A DNA stretch of 64,000 bases from Dichetophora obliterata. Taxonomy: Eukaryota; Arthropoda; Insecta; Diptera; Sciomyzidae. Of the stretch, positions 32,052-44,582 are shown in pieces. The position numbers and the translations under genes are program-made. The notes under the pieces are model-generated. The model was not told where the DNA came from. It searched no databases and was given only the letters and a program-made list of their open reading frames with translations. How positions within the stretch are numbered: the stretch's first letter is position 1; every line of letters starts with the position of its first letter. Location of the stretch: assembly GCA_963920525.1 (NCBI GenBank), contig OY986436.1, forward strand, positions 30,659,318 to 30,723,317, in the 5' to 3' direction.

Positions 32052-34282
32052 CTAAAACTAAATTAACCGCTATTTTTACCGTTTCCCCGAAACGACCCAC
32101 ATGCCCGCCCGCCACTCAATATCTATGTGCTGATATGCAGCTGAACGTGTAGGTTGGTGGGTGGTTGATTGGTAGATGGATGGATGGTTCAGGCAGTCAT
32201 CATTGCGGTGTGGTGTAGACGCTGCACCGCTATCAAATGACTGGCATTACGACGCAGCAATGTTTCGTGACTTTGAACAATAAAAAAAATCTTCGAGTAA
32301 AAAAAGGCAAATAACCGCAGTCAGGTTCATTTGAAAAATTACTGTTTAAAAACTTTTCTACTTCTAAAAGTAAAAACTAAAATGAAATAATAATAAAAAA
32401 GATAGTCAAATTGAGAATTAATGGCCTTGCAAAATATATATTACAGCTGAGTGTAACTGAATATTGGTTATTATAAAATTAAATATGTATTATTTGAGTT
32501 AGCATTTAGACGTGGATTTGAAATAAATCGACAGCAAATGAAGAAGGATATCATAGTGAAGTTATTTTTGAAAGCCATTAAAAAGATAAAATAATAATAA
32601 TGTTGATTCTATGACACATCAAAAGCTTCTGGTTAAACATTTCTAAAGTTAATAATCTTATTGCTCGGAAGCAAGTTCCGAAAATAAAACTGAGTGTACT
32701 AAAAGCCGCTATAATTATAGCTCTATCTACAGTAAATTGAAATCTTAGCCAAAAGGTATTAATATAAATAAACCGACTCTGCCACCTTATCTGTGATCAA
32801 ATGTCAACTGCGCTTTAAGGATAAGGCTATCTGTAAGTTGGTAGCGCTGTCTTTGTCATCAAATTTTTTCAAAATTCATGCTATTATGTAGCATTTTATA
32901 TGATTCATAACGAAAAATATTTTTGTTGTGGAACGAAAAACATTTTTTTTTTAAATTAGAAAATTATTCGGTATCTAATAATAAAAAAGTTGTCTCTTGC
33001 CTTTGTTTTGACACTGATAAAGAATGAAAATATATCTTGAGGTTCCGCAAGAGACTAAAAATAAGGTTTTTTTTTTAAAAATTAATGAGAAAATTTTAAT
33101 AATTTTATAAATTTGTAATACTCACCATTGATTTTTTATGGTGAGTAGCTTAGATACTAGATCAATAATACTAGGCACATGTTTAAAACGTAAAACATCC
33201 TGTATCTTGAAAATTTTACTATATAGGAGCGAACTGAATGCATGTTTGCAACCAGTGTTGAAAGAAAATATAGGAGTGGTAATGGGTTAACCAGATCCGA
33301 AATTGTAGACTAGTATTATTTTTCCAAACATGTCTGAACAAAAGAGTACAGCTATTATTTCGTTCGCAATTGTATGTACATTTTCAGAAGTTTTTTGCTT
33401 AGGAAATACAATTTTATTCTAGGAGCTGTTGACATTATTGCAAATTTTGGCAATTCAAATGAAAAAATCTTCTGCTATAGCAAGTTTCATTTCCGTTTTA
33501 ATTTATTAAATTTACTCTTCCTGCAAGAGTTCCTGTAAAAAGTTCAGCACAACTTCTAGCTGGCCTTCTCTTGAAGATACAAGTTCCATCTTGCAATTCA
33601 TTGACCATTAATTTAGCCAACAGGTACGCTACTTGACAGTAATATAAGTTTTTGTTTGTATTTTTGGCCATTGAAATTGATGATATTTTCATTAAAGTGT
33701 TGCGTCGACTTTGTTTGAACTTGGACTTCAAGACAAAAATAGTTTTTGCTTGTTTTTTCTTTTCATTTCCAAGTTTATTTATTTAATGTTTCCGAAGTTT
33801 TCAATTACTTAAAAAACTTGAAAATATTTTCAAGAACTGTAACTGCAAATAGCTTTTAAGATATTTTATTTCAATTATCATTAGTCTATTTGCCTCAAGA
33901 AACTGCAACAAGTATTGCTTGGCTAGGAGTTGAAAAAAAACCACCCACTTGAATATGCCATAAAAACTATTTAAATAGAATAATTTTTTAGACAATTTGT
34001 TAAAAAAACCCACAATTGAGATATATTATTATGCCGCAAACAAGCAGCTGGAACTCGATGCAAAAGCTTTTGATACAGCTTGGCGGCAAGTCTTGGCACC
34101 TTAAGTTGTCTTTCGTGTCCTTTGAGTATTTGAATCATTCATGCACTTTTATAAATTGAGTTGAAAGGACTAATGCTATGAACAGCATGAAGCAAAACCA
34201 AAACATGCACAGAAACACACAGCCTCACACAAACACGCACACACACATATATATTAAATAGCAGCACATAAAAATCGCATAC
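32052..34282. other. gene-poor, probably host
   Basis: A 77-codon minus-strand frame at 33498-33731 lacks an ATG and any recognisable domain. Nothing else supported. Confidence 0.35.
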
Positions 34283-34369
34283 TTTAGAAAAATTGGAAAC
34301 AGCATCCTTAACATTGCCAGCAGTTTGTCTAGCAGTTTGTTGTAGTTGCTGTTGTTGTAGCCGTAACAT
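34283..34369 (-). CDS. candidate first coding exon, 29 codons (weak)
   Basis: The minus-strand ATG at 34367-34369 opens MLRLQQQQLQQTARQTAGNV, then KDAVSNFSK, meeting a GTATGC donor exactly at a codon boundary. The Gln-rich helix-like peptide looks protein-like. No domain is recognised, and CA/GT repeats nearby urge caution. Confidence 0.27.
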
Positions 34370-34539
34370 GGCACACAATGAATATAGGTGAGTTCATAAA
34401 TAATGCAAGAACAAAATCCACACAACAATAACCACTAACAAAAATAGAGCAAGGGAAAATCTCTGTGAGCAAAAACAAAACAAAGCAAAATCGAAAAAAA
34501 TATAGAAAAAATGGAAAACCGTTTTATTCATAGCAACAT

Positions 34540-34900
34540 ACTAACACCAGCTCATTGTTTTTGTTTATAGGGTGTTATGGTCGTTATGGTTGGTGTGATT
34601 GTTATTGTTGTTGTTGTTGTTCCTTCACTTGTTTTGCACCGATTTATGGTAAAACGTTTATTTAACTGCTGAACGCTGCACAGAATATCCTGTGTGTGTG
34701 TGATTGTGAATTTATGTGTTGTTGTTGTTGCTGGCATATCAATAATTTTTCAATTTCTTTATTGTATGTGTTGAATTATGAGCCGATTTGGTAACGAGTG
34801 TGCTTTTGAGTATGCCATGTGCGTGTTTGCTTTCACAACAGTGTGCTTGTGTGAGTGAATATATATATATATATATATATGTTCGTGTGTGTGTGTGTTG
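34540..34900. repeat. trinucleotide and dinucleotide microsatellites
   Basis: GTT runs near 34601-34620 and 34719-34730, an AT run near 34859-34880 and GT near 34885-34900. Confidence 0.8.
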
Positions 34901-35515
34901 TAGATGACTTAAATTTCTGCATAAATTACTGCTAAAATATAATGAAGTGTTTTTTTAAATACTTTTTGTGTTTCAATAAAGCGTGTTAATTACTCTCAAT
35001 ATTCATTAATTTAATACAATCAAAGCAATTGTTGCTGTTAATCAATTAAAGAGTATTATTTAATTTAATTCATACAGCTAATTTAAATTGTTTTGAAAAT
35101 TACTTGTTATATATATATATTGATTTATATAAAATAGATATAACAATTAATATCATGAATGGTTTTGCCTTTTTTTTTTGTAATGTTGCTACACTCGTAT
35201 CTCATATATAAATTTTGTCTTAAGAATTTGATTGGCTCCGTTAGAATAAACATATAAGTTTACGAATATTATAGTTTTTGTATTTAATTTCAGCTTTAAA
35301 ATGAATTACAAAATATTGTAGAGTCGTGTGAAAAAAAAAAAATATTGTAAATTTGAAATAAGCCGCTGTGAAAACTAGAGTATTTTCAAAAATTAAATTA
35401 TCTGGTTCCACTCACTATCAATAAAAATACTATCCAACTATGTATAAAAGTGTTTTAACCATTCTTCTTCTAGCTATTTGTTTATAAAATATCACAAAAA
35501 AAATCTGCGTTGCAG
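34901..35515. other. AT-rich, nothing recognised
   Basis: No frame or repeat structure beyond short AT runs. Confidence 0.4.
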
Positions 35516-35960
35516 AAGATCCATTCTAAATAAAGGGCAGTGTCTGATTCCTATCCGAGATAGTGGAATTTTGTGCAAGCAATCTAGCCAACAGGTTCAG
35601 TTCATCTGCCGAGTCAGTGAAAATTTGGTCAGTTTTTAAAAGAGTTGGATTCGATGACGATGTCTGATTCTTCTTTATTTTAACAAATGACCAAAAATTT
35701 TTGCTCCCTATGGGGCAGAGAGTCTGTTCTCAAATGCGATGCAGAAACTTTTCGCGTTTTATAATTACATTACAGCGATTCCTTGCCTTTATGAGAAGTC
35801 TTTTAGTATGAATAGTTTTGTTAGAACGCCAAATCTGAAAGTTTCTCTTTGGATCTGACTGCAATCCTCATTAAGCCATGAGTGATTTTTTGTGCGTAAT
35901 TCACATTTCTATCAGTGAAACAGTATTTTCAATTGAAGTTGCGTTAAAAAGTCCTGTGTG
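35516..35960 (-). pseudogene. LINE ORF2 linker fragment
   Basis: The minus strand encodes SNKTIHTKRLLIKARNRCNV, then CPIGSKNFWSFVKIKKNQTS and TDSADELNLLARLLAQNSTI. This is the segment between endonuclease and reverse transcriptase in CR1/Jockey-type LINEs of insects. One stop interrupts it, and both neighbouring domains are absent. Confidence 0.65.
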
Positions 35961-36244
35961 AAGGATATTCGAATCTAAATGTACACTCGAAACAGCGCAG
36001 AACTTCTGATTGCTATTTGATTGTCTAAATTTTGGCGATTTTGATTAAAATGTTGACGTTTTCCTTAAATTTGGCGAACTAATAATTTATATATTTTTGC
36101 ATATTGGTGATTGCATGTCAAAGCGCCCACGTTTCTGACATAACTATTTTTGAAAATTTTGAAACTCTCTTAGTGGATAGTTCTCCTGGAAAGTATTATA
36201 TCTGCGTGCTTTTTTTTTTTAATTTAAAATTTTGTTTTAAAGAT

Positions 36245-37359
36245 ATACACTGTGAAAAATATCAAAAAATCTTAAAAAATACAATCAGCCCGATTCTAAA
36301 CAATTTTCCCCGGGGAATTGGAAAATGGAGTTTTCATTTTTAAGATAAAGTTCAAGAACATTTTGGAAATTTTTAATGCAAATTTGTTCATCAACCGTCA
36401 ATATTCATGAGTGTAAACAAAAAAATTGTGATATCTTTATCTGCTATCTTAAAAAATAAAACTCCCATTTCCGATTCCCCGGGAAAAATCATTCGGAATC
36501 GGGCTGAATAAGTGCATGTATTCAAATAGATGCAGTATTGAAACCGCTAGTTGTACAGAAAAAGTGTACGTATATTTTAAAGACCTTAAATTTGTCTTTT
36601 TGGTGGTTAATTTTTTTGTAGCATTTTTATGAAAATTTTATTTTTAACCTGAAATTTTCAGTTAAATTTTTCGTAGTCTTCGCAACAATTTTTTTTATTT
36701 TTAGTTCAGTGTTGAGTTAAGGCATTCATTTAAAGGCTAACACACAATTTAGGTTGGGATTCTAACGATTGCTATTTTTAACGAATTTTTTAAAAAATGC
36801 TGCCAATGATTTCCTACTTTCATACCGAAAATTCCATTTTTTTGTGTTAATAACAAAGAAAATCCAAAATACTATATGTTATTAGTCAAATAAATCCATA
36901 AGTATTCAAATGAAGCCATTAAATTGCAAAACCAAACATTTTTTATTTTTTTTTTATATTTTTAGAAACTGTTACGATATTTGAAAATATGGAATTTTCG
37001 CTGTAAAAGCAAGAAATATTTTGTAAGCATTTTTTTTAGAGAATTTGTTAAAAATAGCAAACTGACCTAAAATTGTGTGTTAGTCTTTAAAATTGATGCC
37101 TTACCTAAACGCTACACTAAAAATATAAAAAATTTGTTGCGAAGACTATAAAAAAATGTTACTGAAAATTTCAGGTTAAAATAAAAAGGAATTTTTCATT
37201 AAAATGCTACAAAAAAAAATATACCACGAAAAAGACAAAATAGAGATCTTTAAAATGTATGCACTCTTTTTTTTGTACAACTTACGTTTTCAAAACTTCA
37301 TATATTTGAATTCATGCACTAATTGTATTTTTTATGTTTCTTAATATTTTCACAGTGTA
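36245..37359. repeat. foldback element with about 290-bp arms
   Basis: The left arm starts TACACTGTGAAAA at 36245 and the right arm ends with the inverse at 37359. Matched landmarks in both arms include AGTGCATG, TTTTAAAGA, AACCTGAAATTTTCAGT, AGTCTTCGCAACAA and CTAACACACAATTT. The unique centre is about 36760-37065. The left arm is interrupted by the MITE at 36286-36506. Confidence 0.75.
36286..36506. mobile_element. MITE with CAGCCCGATTC ends inside the foldback arm
   Basis: CAGCCCGATTC...TTTTCCCCGGGGAAT and the near-perfect inverse ending GGGCTG at 36506. AAT is duplicated on both sides, and the matching position in the other arm has no insert. Confidence 0.85.
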
Positions 37360-38014
37360 TGACTTTTAAAAAAAAAATTTCGCAAAAAACAAAAACATAG
37401 TTTAAGTTATTTTTATAGGCATTATTAACCTACAAACATTTAAAAAAAATCGTAAACACAAAGCTCAGAGTTTGCTAAATTAGTCGAATTGATATGGAAT
37501 CATCGATATGCATTTTCTAGTTTTTGAGAAATGTATACTTGAATGCAATTTTTTAACTTTTTCAACAAAATTAATATAAGATGTTATATCTGGGGCACCA
37601 GAAGAAGTACCGAAGATAATTTTCTCAATTCGGATTCTGCAAATATATTTTTAAACGAAACCCTGTCTAAAAATATCTATTTTTAAACAGTAGGAAATGG
37701 CGACAATTTTTTTTTTTCTATTTTGATATTTTAAAAAAATTACTTCGAGCACAAAATGTAAAAATTTTGTTCATATCTCCTTTATGGTTATTATTTCATT
37801 TTGACACTCAATTGAGACCCATCAAATGACAAACTCAGAAACTCAAAATTTTAGTAAAACATTTTTGTGAATGCTGAGTTGAGGTATTTTAACGAAATAA
37901 TAAAATTCATGTTAGGAAGGAACATTTGTTTAAAAAATCGAAATCGGAAAAAAATCGTGGTCTTAATCTGGTGCTGTAAATTTACACTCTTGGACAGGGT
38001 GTTTTTCAGAAATA
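37360..38014. other. AT-rich, nothing recognised
   Basis: No coding frame or repeat ends seen. Confidence 0.4.
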
Positions 38015-38940
38015 GAGTAACTTCGGGTGTTGTGATATAGTCGAGTAATGTGATTTACCTGCATATTTTGTTAAATACACAAATTTTGACTGGAATAACA
38101 TGTAAATGCAACGGTAATGTAAAAAACGGTATGTTTTATTCGCGCTCTCATTCGTTGTGTTCGTTCTTATTGTTAAGAAATTGTTTCGTTGGTGTAGTCG
38201 ATATTTTTTTTGAGTGCGCTTTGTGAGTGAGATTCGAGAAAACTGAAGCGGAAGTGAAAGCTCGAATATGTAAATCTATTAGTGTTTGAATATAGTTATC
38301 CATAAATGAGTTCAGCTCTTCATTTTCTGAAGTGCATTTTTATAAACATAACCTGATTGTTTTCGGTTATTGTGATATATTCGAAGTTGTGTTGTGTAAT
38401 ATAATCCACTGGGTAAACAATTTTAAATTATTATTATAATAAATTGCAGATATTGCCAAACAAAGGACAGATACGTAAGAGGGATCCAGAAGGATGAAAA
38501 AAGGCTATTTTGGCAGTCAGAAAAGCAGTAATGGTCTTACTGTTGGCGTCAAAGACATTCGGAGTACCATTTGCAACGCCATAAAGAGCAGCTAGCAGTG
38601 ATAAACCTATCAGCTATTTAAGCTATTTTTTGTTAATTTCTTACTTGCGTATTCGTATTCAGTTGCTTTTTTTATATCTTTTTCACCGTGTGATATGGTA
38701 TATCACATTATCTGAAAGTATATCACTTTAGCCACCAAATTCATTAAGGGGGGTTATATGACTTTTTTTCATTGTTGTCAAAAATATCCAAATTGTGTAA
38801 CGCTATAGAGCTCCGAAGCCGTAATACACTGCACAATGCATCAAAAAACTATCCTGTGTAACGCAGTATAAGCTAACGTAAGAAAATTACGAGTAATTAT
38901 TAAAATAAAAATATCTATATCACATTACCCGAAGTCACTC
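38015..38940 (+). mobile_element. pogo/Jerky-like non-autonomous element
   Basis: Ends GAGTAACTTCGGG and, inverted, GAGTGACTTCGGGTAATGTG, flanked by TA (38013-38014, 38941-38942). TGTGATATA-type motifs recur throughout. A transposase N-terminal remnant lies inside. Confidence 0.7.
38452..38580 (+). pseudogene. Psq-type helix-turn-helix remnant of a transposase
   Basis: PNKGQIRKRDPE then, after a frameshift, AILAVRKAVMVLLLASKTFG and VPFATP. This resembles the HTH_psq start of Jerky/pogo-type transposases (AI..VR...S...AAKTFGVP..TL). An acceptor-like AAATTGCAG precedes it. The rest of the gene is gone. Confidence 0.5.
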
Positions 38941-38942
38941 TA

Positions 38943-40318
38943 TTTAAAGAATCTTAAAAGCGTTGTTATACAGTATTGCCGCGACATGTATAAAAAAGGT
39001 ATCCACCTTAGAAAAAAGGTATCAACGTAGCAAACTCAAATTTCAAAAGACACGAGAAAGTTTCATTAGCTGTGTTTTTTTCAAAGCGAGTTGTAAAGAA
39101 CGACCAATAATTTTTGATATCGTTGATACAGAGAAAGGTACCAAATATGAAAAATAATAAATATGAAAACACGTCTCTCCCTCAACAACAAATCAGTTTT
39201 TTGGTACTTTATTTATTCGCTACCCCGGGCCCCTTAAGACTCCAGGCCCGGGGGTAAATACCCCGTTCCCCCCTCTTGGCAGCCCTTCTGGTTACTATTG
39301 TTTGACTAAGATTAATCCACAATTTTTATCCCTAATCGATAGCGTTAATGAAAATTTTCATCTATTTTAATGAGAACTCCTAATTGTACTATAATTTATT
39401 AAGTCTACTTATTCTTGTTTTAGTCTGTATAAGAATATCAACCAAAATTTAGGACAAAGTGTTAAGAATAAGAGTTCATGTTTTTAGAGAATTTCTTTGA
39501 TCTGTCTCAGTGAGTGAGAATGAGAGGTCTCCAATTTGATTTAACGCCTTCAAATTAAGGAAAAAAATTACATAATATACTTAATTGTATTAATCAATAA
39601 ACATATTAACAATTTCAATTTGGGTTGCAACAAATAAACGTATAAAAAGTTCCGCGCATAACGCATTACAAAGTTAAAAATATCGATTTATCTACCGACT
39701 ATCGGCTAGACAAAAACAACGATAAAGCTTTACATTACATTAATGATGTAAAATATCTCATTCACAAGCGATTTAATGGAATGCATACAAGCGCATATGA
39801 ATGGCTAGACTAAATTCAATATACTGCCATTGAGTACACAAGTTGCAATCATTCCCTTTAAGAACACAAAAAAAAAAAACAACTGACGTTTGGTATATGT
39901 ATAATTTCAAACACAGTTTAGAAAAAATATACAACTAAACAGCGAAGTTGACTGTGTCTGTTGAAAATTAATTTTTATACAGCTTTGATTTTCTTTTTAT
40001 TACAGTAATTATTGTGCTCTACTATATATATGGTCAGAATTTTCAATTAAGTAATTGTTAATAGCTTTTTGAAATAAAAGTTAGAGTATATAAAAAGGAC
40101 ATGAAGTAGCGAAGAGAAGCCCTGCAGTGATTTTGTTCTTACTTTTCAGAGGTAAGCTAGTTATATAAATGCAATCATTTTGAAAATTTACTGTAGAGTA
40201 AATTGACTGTAGAGTTAGGAGGGAGAGGAATTGAAAACATTTTTTGTATTGATTATTACAAAAAAAGTGTATTGTTTTTTTTTTTGATTTGTTAATATTT
40301 TCATATACATAGGTATTA
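38943..40318. other. non-coding, with one GC-rich transposon end
   Basis: Apart from the GC-rich block at 39221-39290 I see no feature. Confidence 0.4.
39221..39290 (-). repeat. GC-rich hAT-like terminus with hairpin
   Basis: Read on the minus strand from 39290: CAGAAGGGCTGCCAAGAGG followed by a G run, like hAT ends. TACCCCGGGCC and GGCCCGGGGGTA form a stem. No partner end found, so probably a solo or deleted end. Confidence 0.4.
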
Positions 40319-40568
40319 CATTTCCTCTTCAGTAGTCTTTGAGTGATTTGCTTTCTTAAAAACTTACTTGATCTAAATAAAGCTCGTAATTCAATTTATG
40401 TAATAATTTAAATAATAGATCACAATTAATTATCTAAATTTCTATGGTGGAGCACGGCCCAATAAGTTTAATTAATGTCAAATTAATTAAATAATCTAAA
40501 AATTCATCGATTTCGGTCAAAGTCATGAGAACATTTGGCTGTGAAAATAGTCACCTTTCAGTTAAAAC

Positions 40569-41482
40569 CAGGGCTTGCAAACAAACTCTAAAGAAAAGTA
40601 TTTTTCTGTTCTGTTTGTTTCTTCTTAAGATCACAACAAGTATTTTGGTTTATTTAGTTTTTTCTCTCCGATTCAAAAAGTAGCACAAACCGAAGCAAGT
40701 AGAGACGAGAGAGAAAAGTAAAAGGAAATGTTTCTTTTTGCGAATAGAAAAAACTTCCTCTCACTGTTATGCTTTTGAATCGCGTGCACAAAAACAATCA
40801 AAGTAAAGTATCTTTAGCGATCTCTTGTAGGTTGCTGGAAGCACCAAAATCCGAAGAGAGATCTGCAATGTTTGTTCGTTTCGTTTATGATGCGACTTTT
40901 TTTTTGTGTTGAAAAAGTTATTGCGTTGGAATTTTTCTGTGTTTTGTTGCTTTTATTGAATTTGTTATTTCATATATATGCGTTAAACTCCTTTACAAAC
41001 AAACAAACAAACAAATATAGCTCGTTTAAAAGTATATAAAGATATAAAAAATTCGATGACTAGGAGCGTGAAATGTATGAGCTGGTCTATTAATTTTTTC
41101 CCCTCCAAAATTTCTTATCGGTTCATGAAATTTAAATGCAAGCAAATCAACAGAACGAGACTTAAAAAATCTTAGCTTCCAGAAAAAATGCTGCTTAAAA
41201 CATGACGAAATTCTTTTGTCGAACTTCCATAGTAAAACGAATACAACATTTGTTACTTGTTGTGGTTGCGATCGTGACAACAAAATCTAAAAAACGAAAT
41301 ACTTGTTGTTTTCGAAGAACAGAAAACATTAGTTTTCTTTCGCTCTTAATTTTCTGTTCGCTTTGGTACGCATTTCTGTTTGTAGCAAAGATCCAAACCT
41401 AAGCAGATAGTGAAACTGTTTGCTTTCGCAGATTTAGCAGATGTAGAGTTAGTTTTTTCGTACAGTTTATTTGCAACCCCTG
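40569..41482. mobile_element. hAT MITE, 914 bp
   Basis: Ends CAGGGCTTGCAAACAAAC and, inverted, CAGGGGTTGCAAATAAAC, with a perfect 8-bp duplication GTTAAAAC (40561-40568, 41483-41490). No coding. Confidence 0.9.
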
Positions 41483-42367
41483 GTTAAAACACAAGTTTCT
41501 AGCGAAGCAAAAACTAGTTTCAATTCTAAGGTGCATTTCGACAGATTGTCAAACACCAATGAATATCGGAATAAATAAGAAGCAACTAGAACATGGGAAC
41601 CCTTGATAGAGTTGATGGCTATGATCTATAAATAGCTTACTGCTTTAAATGTCATATGATTAAGTAGCTGAATCGAACGTAAAATTCGAACGAATTTGTT
41701 CAAACCTGTGTGAAATTACGTACGACTTTAACAGGGCCGGATTAACCATGTCGAGGCCCCTAGGCAATACAATTTTCGGGGCCCTTTTACCCTTTTCTAA
41801 CTTCCTAAAATACATTGTTTATACCAAAACGCAATACTATTCATAAGTATGCTAGTTTTTTATCCGACTGCTGTGCTGTGAATGAACCAGTATATGTATT
41901 TGACCGGTATATATGTATGTATGTATTATCATCTGTTCCATCCTCACTTGTAAATTATTTATCATAATTTTACAAATGAGATATCGTTTGTAGAGTTCTA
42001 ATCCTCCGCTAGTTATAGCCTACGTGAAGTCACACTTAATTTAATATGGCGCCCTCTACATGACATAAGATCAACTAAACCCTTAACTTCTAAACTTATT
42101 ATCATAATTTGACAAATAAGGTATCGTTGGAAGCGTTTTCATCGTTCGCTGGTAATGGGTCACATAGTCTTTGAATTGCCATAAATTGAATTTGGCGCCC
42201 TCTAGAGGACAGAAAGTCAACTAAGCCCCTAACTTCTGAACTACTTATCATAGTTTGACAAATGATGATCATAGTGATGTTCAGAAGATGTACGTGATCG
42301 TATTCCTTAGCTAACAAATCAATACATTCTTACAGTAGTAAGCGATTATATGCTTTAGGACAAAGTG

Positions 42368-44231
42368 CATTATTTATTTATTTCTATGGCCAAACAAGGC
42401 AATGCAATTTACTTATTCTAACTTATTCTAACAGGTTTTGTTTACTTATACTAAGATTACTAAGTTTTTTGTTTTTCTTCTCCCCTTTCCTTGTTTTTAT
42501 TTTATTTTTTATTTGGTGCTCTTGGTGGGCATACTCCGCCCACCGGATTGACATGATTTCAAAAACCATGTCAAAAATAAGAGAAGAAGAGGAAAACAAG
42601 AGAGACTATATACACACTTAAGATACGATGTATATATATTATTCTTAAAGACTATAAGGACAAAATGACGTAAATGGGAGATTTGGAGAGGGATGTTAAA
42701 GAATTTTGATTTATTAAACAAATCAATAAATGCTTATACATATAAATCCATACATGTATATAGTTTATCTGAGGCCTGGGTTAATTCTGATTACTGAGTG
42801 ATTTATATAGGGTTTGCTTGAAAGAGGATTTGGGCATAGAAGGTGAGTAGTATATAGAGATATTATTAAATGTTGCAACAACGATTGATGGGTTCATTAT
42901 TTGCATATGTAGTTTGGTGCTGATATTCAGTTAACAATCGAGTATGCCTATTGCGCCTAGTTGGATCGTTAAAGGAAATCATATTAGAAATATATTCGCT
43001 GTGAATAGCACCATTAATTACATCAAATGTGAAGCATGAGCCCAATAACGATCTTCTTGTTGATAGTGGCATCAAATTTAAAAGGCTGAGTCTATGTTCA
43101 TATGATGGAAGGCTAAAATAATCATGGGGGTTGTACATATCTCTAAGCGCGTATAGTAAGAACTGCTTTTGAATAGACTCAATTCTTTCTCTATGGGAAT
43201 CGAAAGATGGATTCCAAATTATGCATGCATATTCAAGTATTGGGCGCACTAATGCACGGTACAAGGATGTAGTGACCCATATATTCTTGAATTCATTTGC
43301 ACGTCATTTTATAAAACCGAGCTGTTTGCTGGCCCTGGACACAATTTTATCATAGTGCAGATAAAAGCGCATCTTGCAATCTAAGACAACTCCAAGATCC
43401 ACTATATGGTTGACCATTTTTAGTTTGGTACTATTGAGGTGGTAGGTATGTAATGTTACGTTGTTTTTACGAGAAAAGTTAATAACATTGCATTTATTGA
43501 CATTAAGATGTAGTTTATTTTGAAAACACCATTGCTCAAGAGACAACAATTTTGATTGCAAAAAATTTACATCTGCATCTGATTGAATTGCATAGTACAT
43601 TTTTAAATCATCTGCATACTTAAGATGTGGGATATCGTTAAGAACTTCTGAAAGATCGGATATGAATATGTTGAAAAGAAGAGGACCAAGATGACTACCT
43701 TGCGGAACTCCCGAGGAGACTGCAATTTTTTTCGATAGAACTCCCTGGAATTTAACGAACTGGGATCTGCCGTTTAAATATGATTTTAGCCAACTTAGTA
43801 TGGACCCCGCAACACCAAAGTTTTCTGACTTATATATCAGAATGTTGTGATCAACTCCGATCAAAAGCTTTACTGAAATCAGTATAAACAGCATCTATTT
43901 GGTGCCCTTTTTCCATTTTGACTAAAACATCTGATACCATAATCATGAGATTAGTGGTGGTAGATCGCCCTTTTCGGAATCCGTGTTGCTGCTCATTTAA
44001 ACGTGGGTTAATGAAACTTGTTAGCTTTTCACAAATAAGTTTTTAAAAAAGTTTTGGAATGGCTGACAAGATTGCTATGACTCTATAATTTTCAACTGAT
44101 CTTTTATCACCATTCTTGTAAATTGGCGTAAGATGGGATGATTTCCAATATGAAGGAAATGTCCCACAAATTAGTGATTCGTTTAAGACTATGTGTAATG
44201 GCAATAGCAGTTGGTCTAAACATCGCACCAA
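42368..44231 (-). pseudogene. 5'-truncated CR1/Jockey-like LINE (reverse transcriptase to 3' end)
   Basis: Minus-strand coding starts at the beginning of the RT domain (TPIYKNGDKRSVENYR, 44231-44043). It continues through SSGVPQGSHLGPLLF and HLKYADDLKMYY (43894-43304) to the C-terminal domain (RALVRPILEYACIIWNP, 43264-42866). Two frame breaks separate the three parts. The 3' tail is an AATA-type run ending near 42368. The lineage resembles but differs from the intact LINE at 46.7-51.1 kb. Confidence 0.88.
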
Positions 44232-44582
44232 AAAGCTTGTAGGTACACATATAGAGGGTGATCATATATGATCATATATATGAGATGACATAGGACCACG
44301 TATGTCCTCTGAACATCACTATGATTACGTATTAAATACAATATGAAGTCGGTTAAAAATATATTATGTGTAAGTTGTTTATTTAATAGACAGAAAAGAT
44401 TGAATGGTTTGCACATAACAAATTCAGATGAGAATTTTTTCTTGTTTCATACTCTGTAGAGCGTGATTTTTAGTAGTCGGGTTTTAGTTTTTGTAACTTT
44501 TTTTTGCTAACTACGAAGGTATGCCCTCACCCTTAACAATGCAATAAATTAAAGGAAAGAGGGCGTATTTCTGTATTTAATA

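Noticed and set aside
32770..32860. Short inverted repeat CCTTATC...GATAAGG
   Set aside because: Seven-base arms are expected by chance in this much AT-rich sequence.
33498..33731. 77-codon minus-strand frame
   Set aside because: No ATG, no splice acceptor of quality and no recognisable domain, although composition is not absurd.
34139..34428. Long minus-strand frames rich in Val-Cys-Val
   Set aside because: Mostly translation of the CA/GT repeat; only the short exon candidate 34283-34369 was kept.
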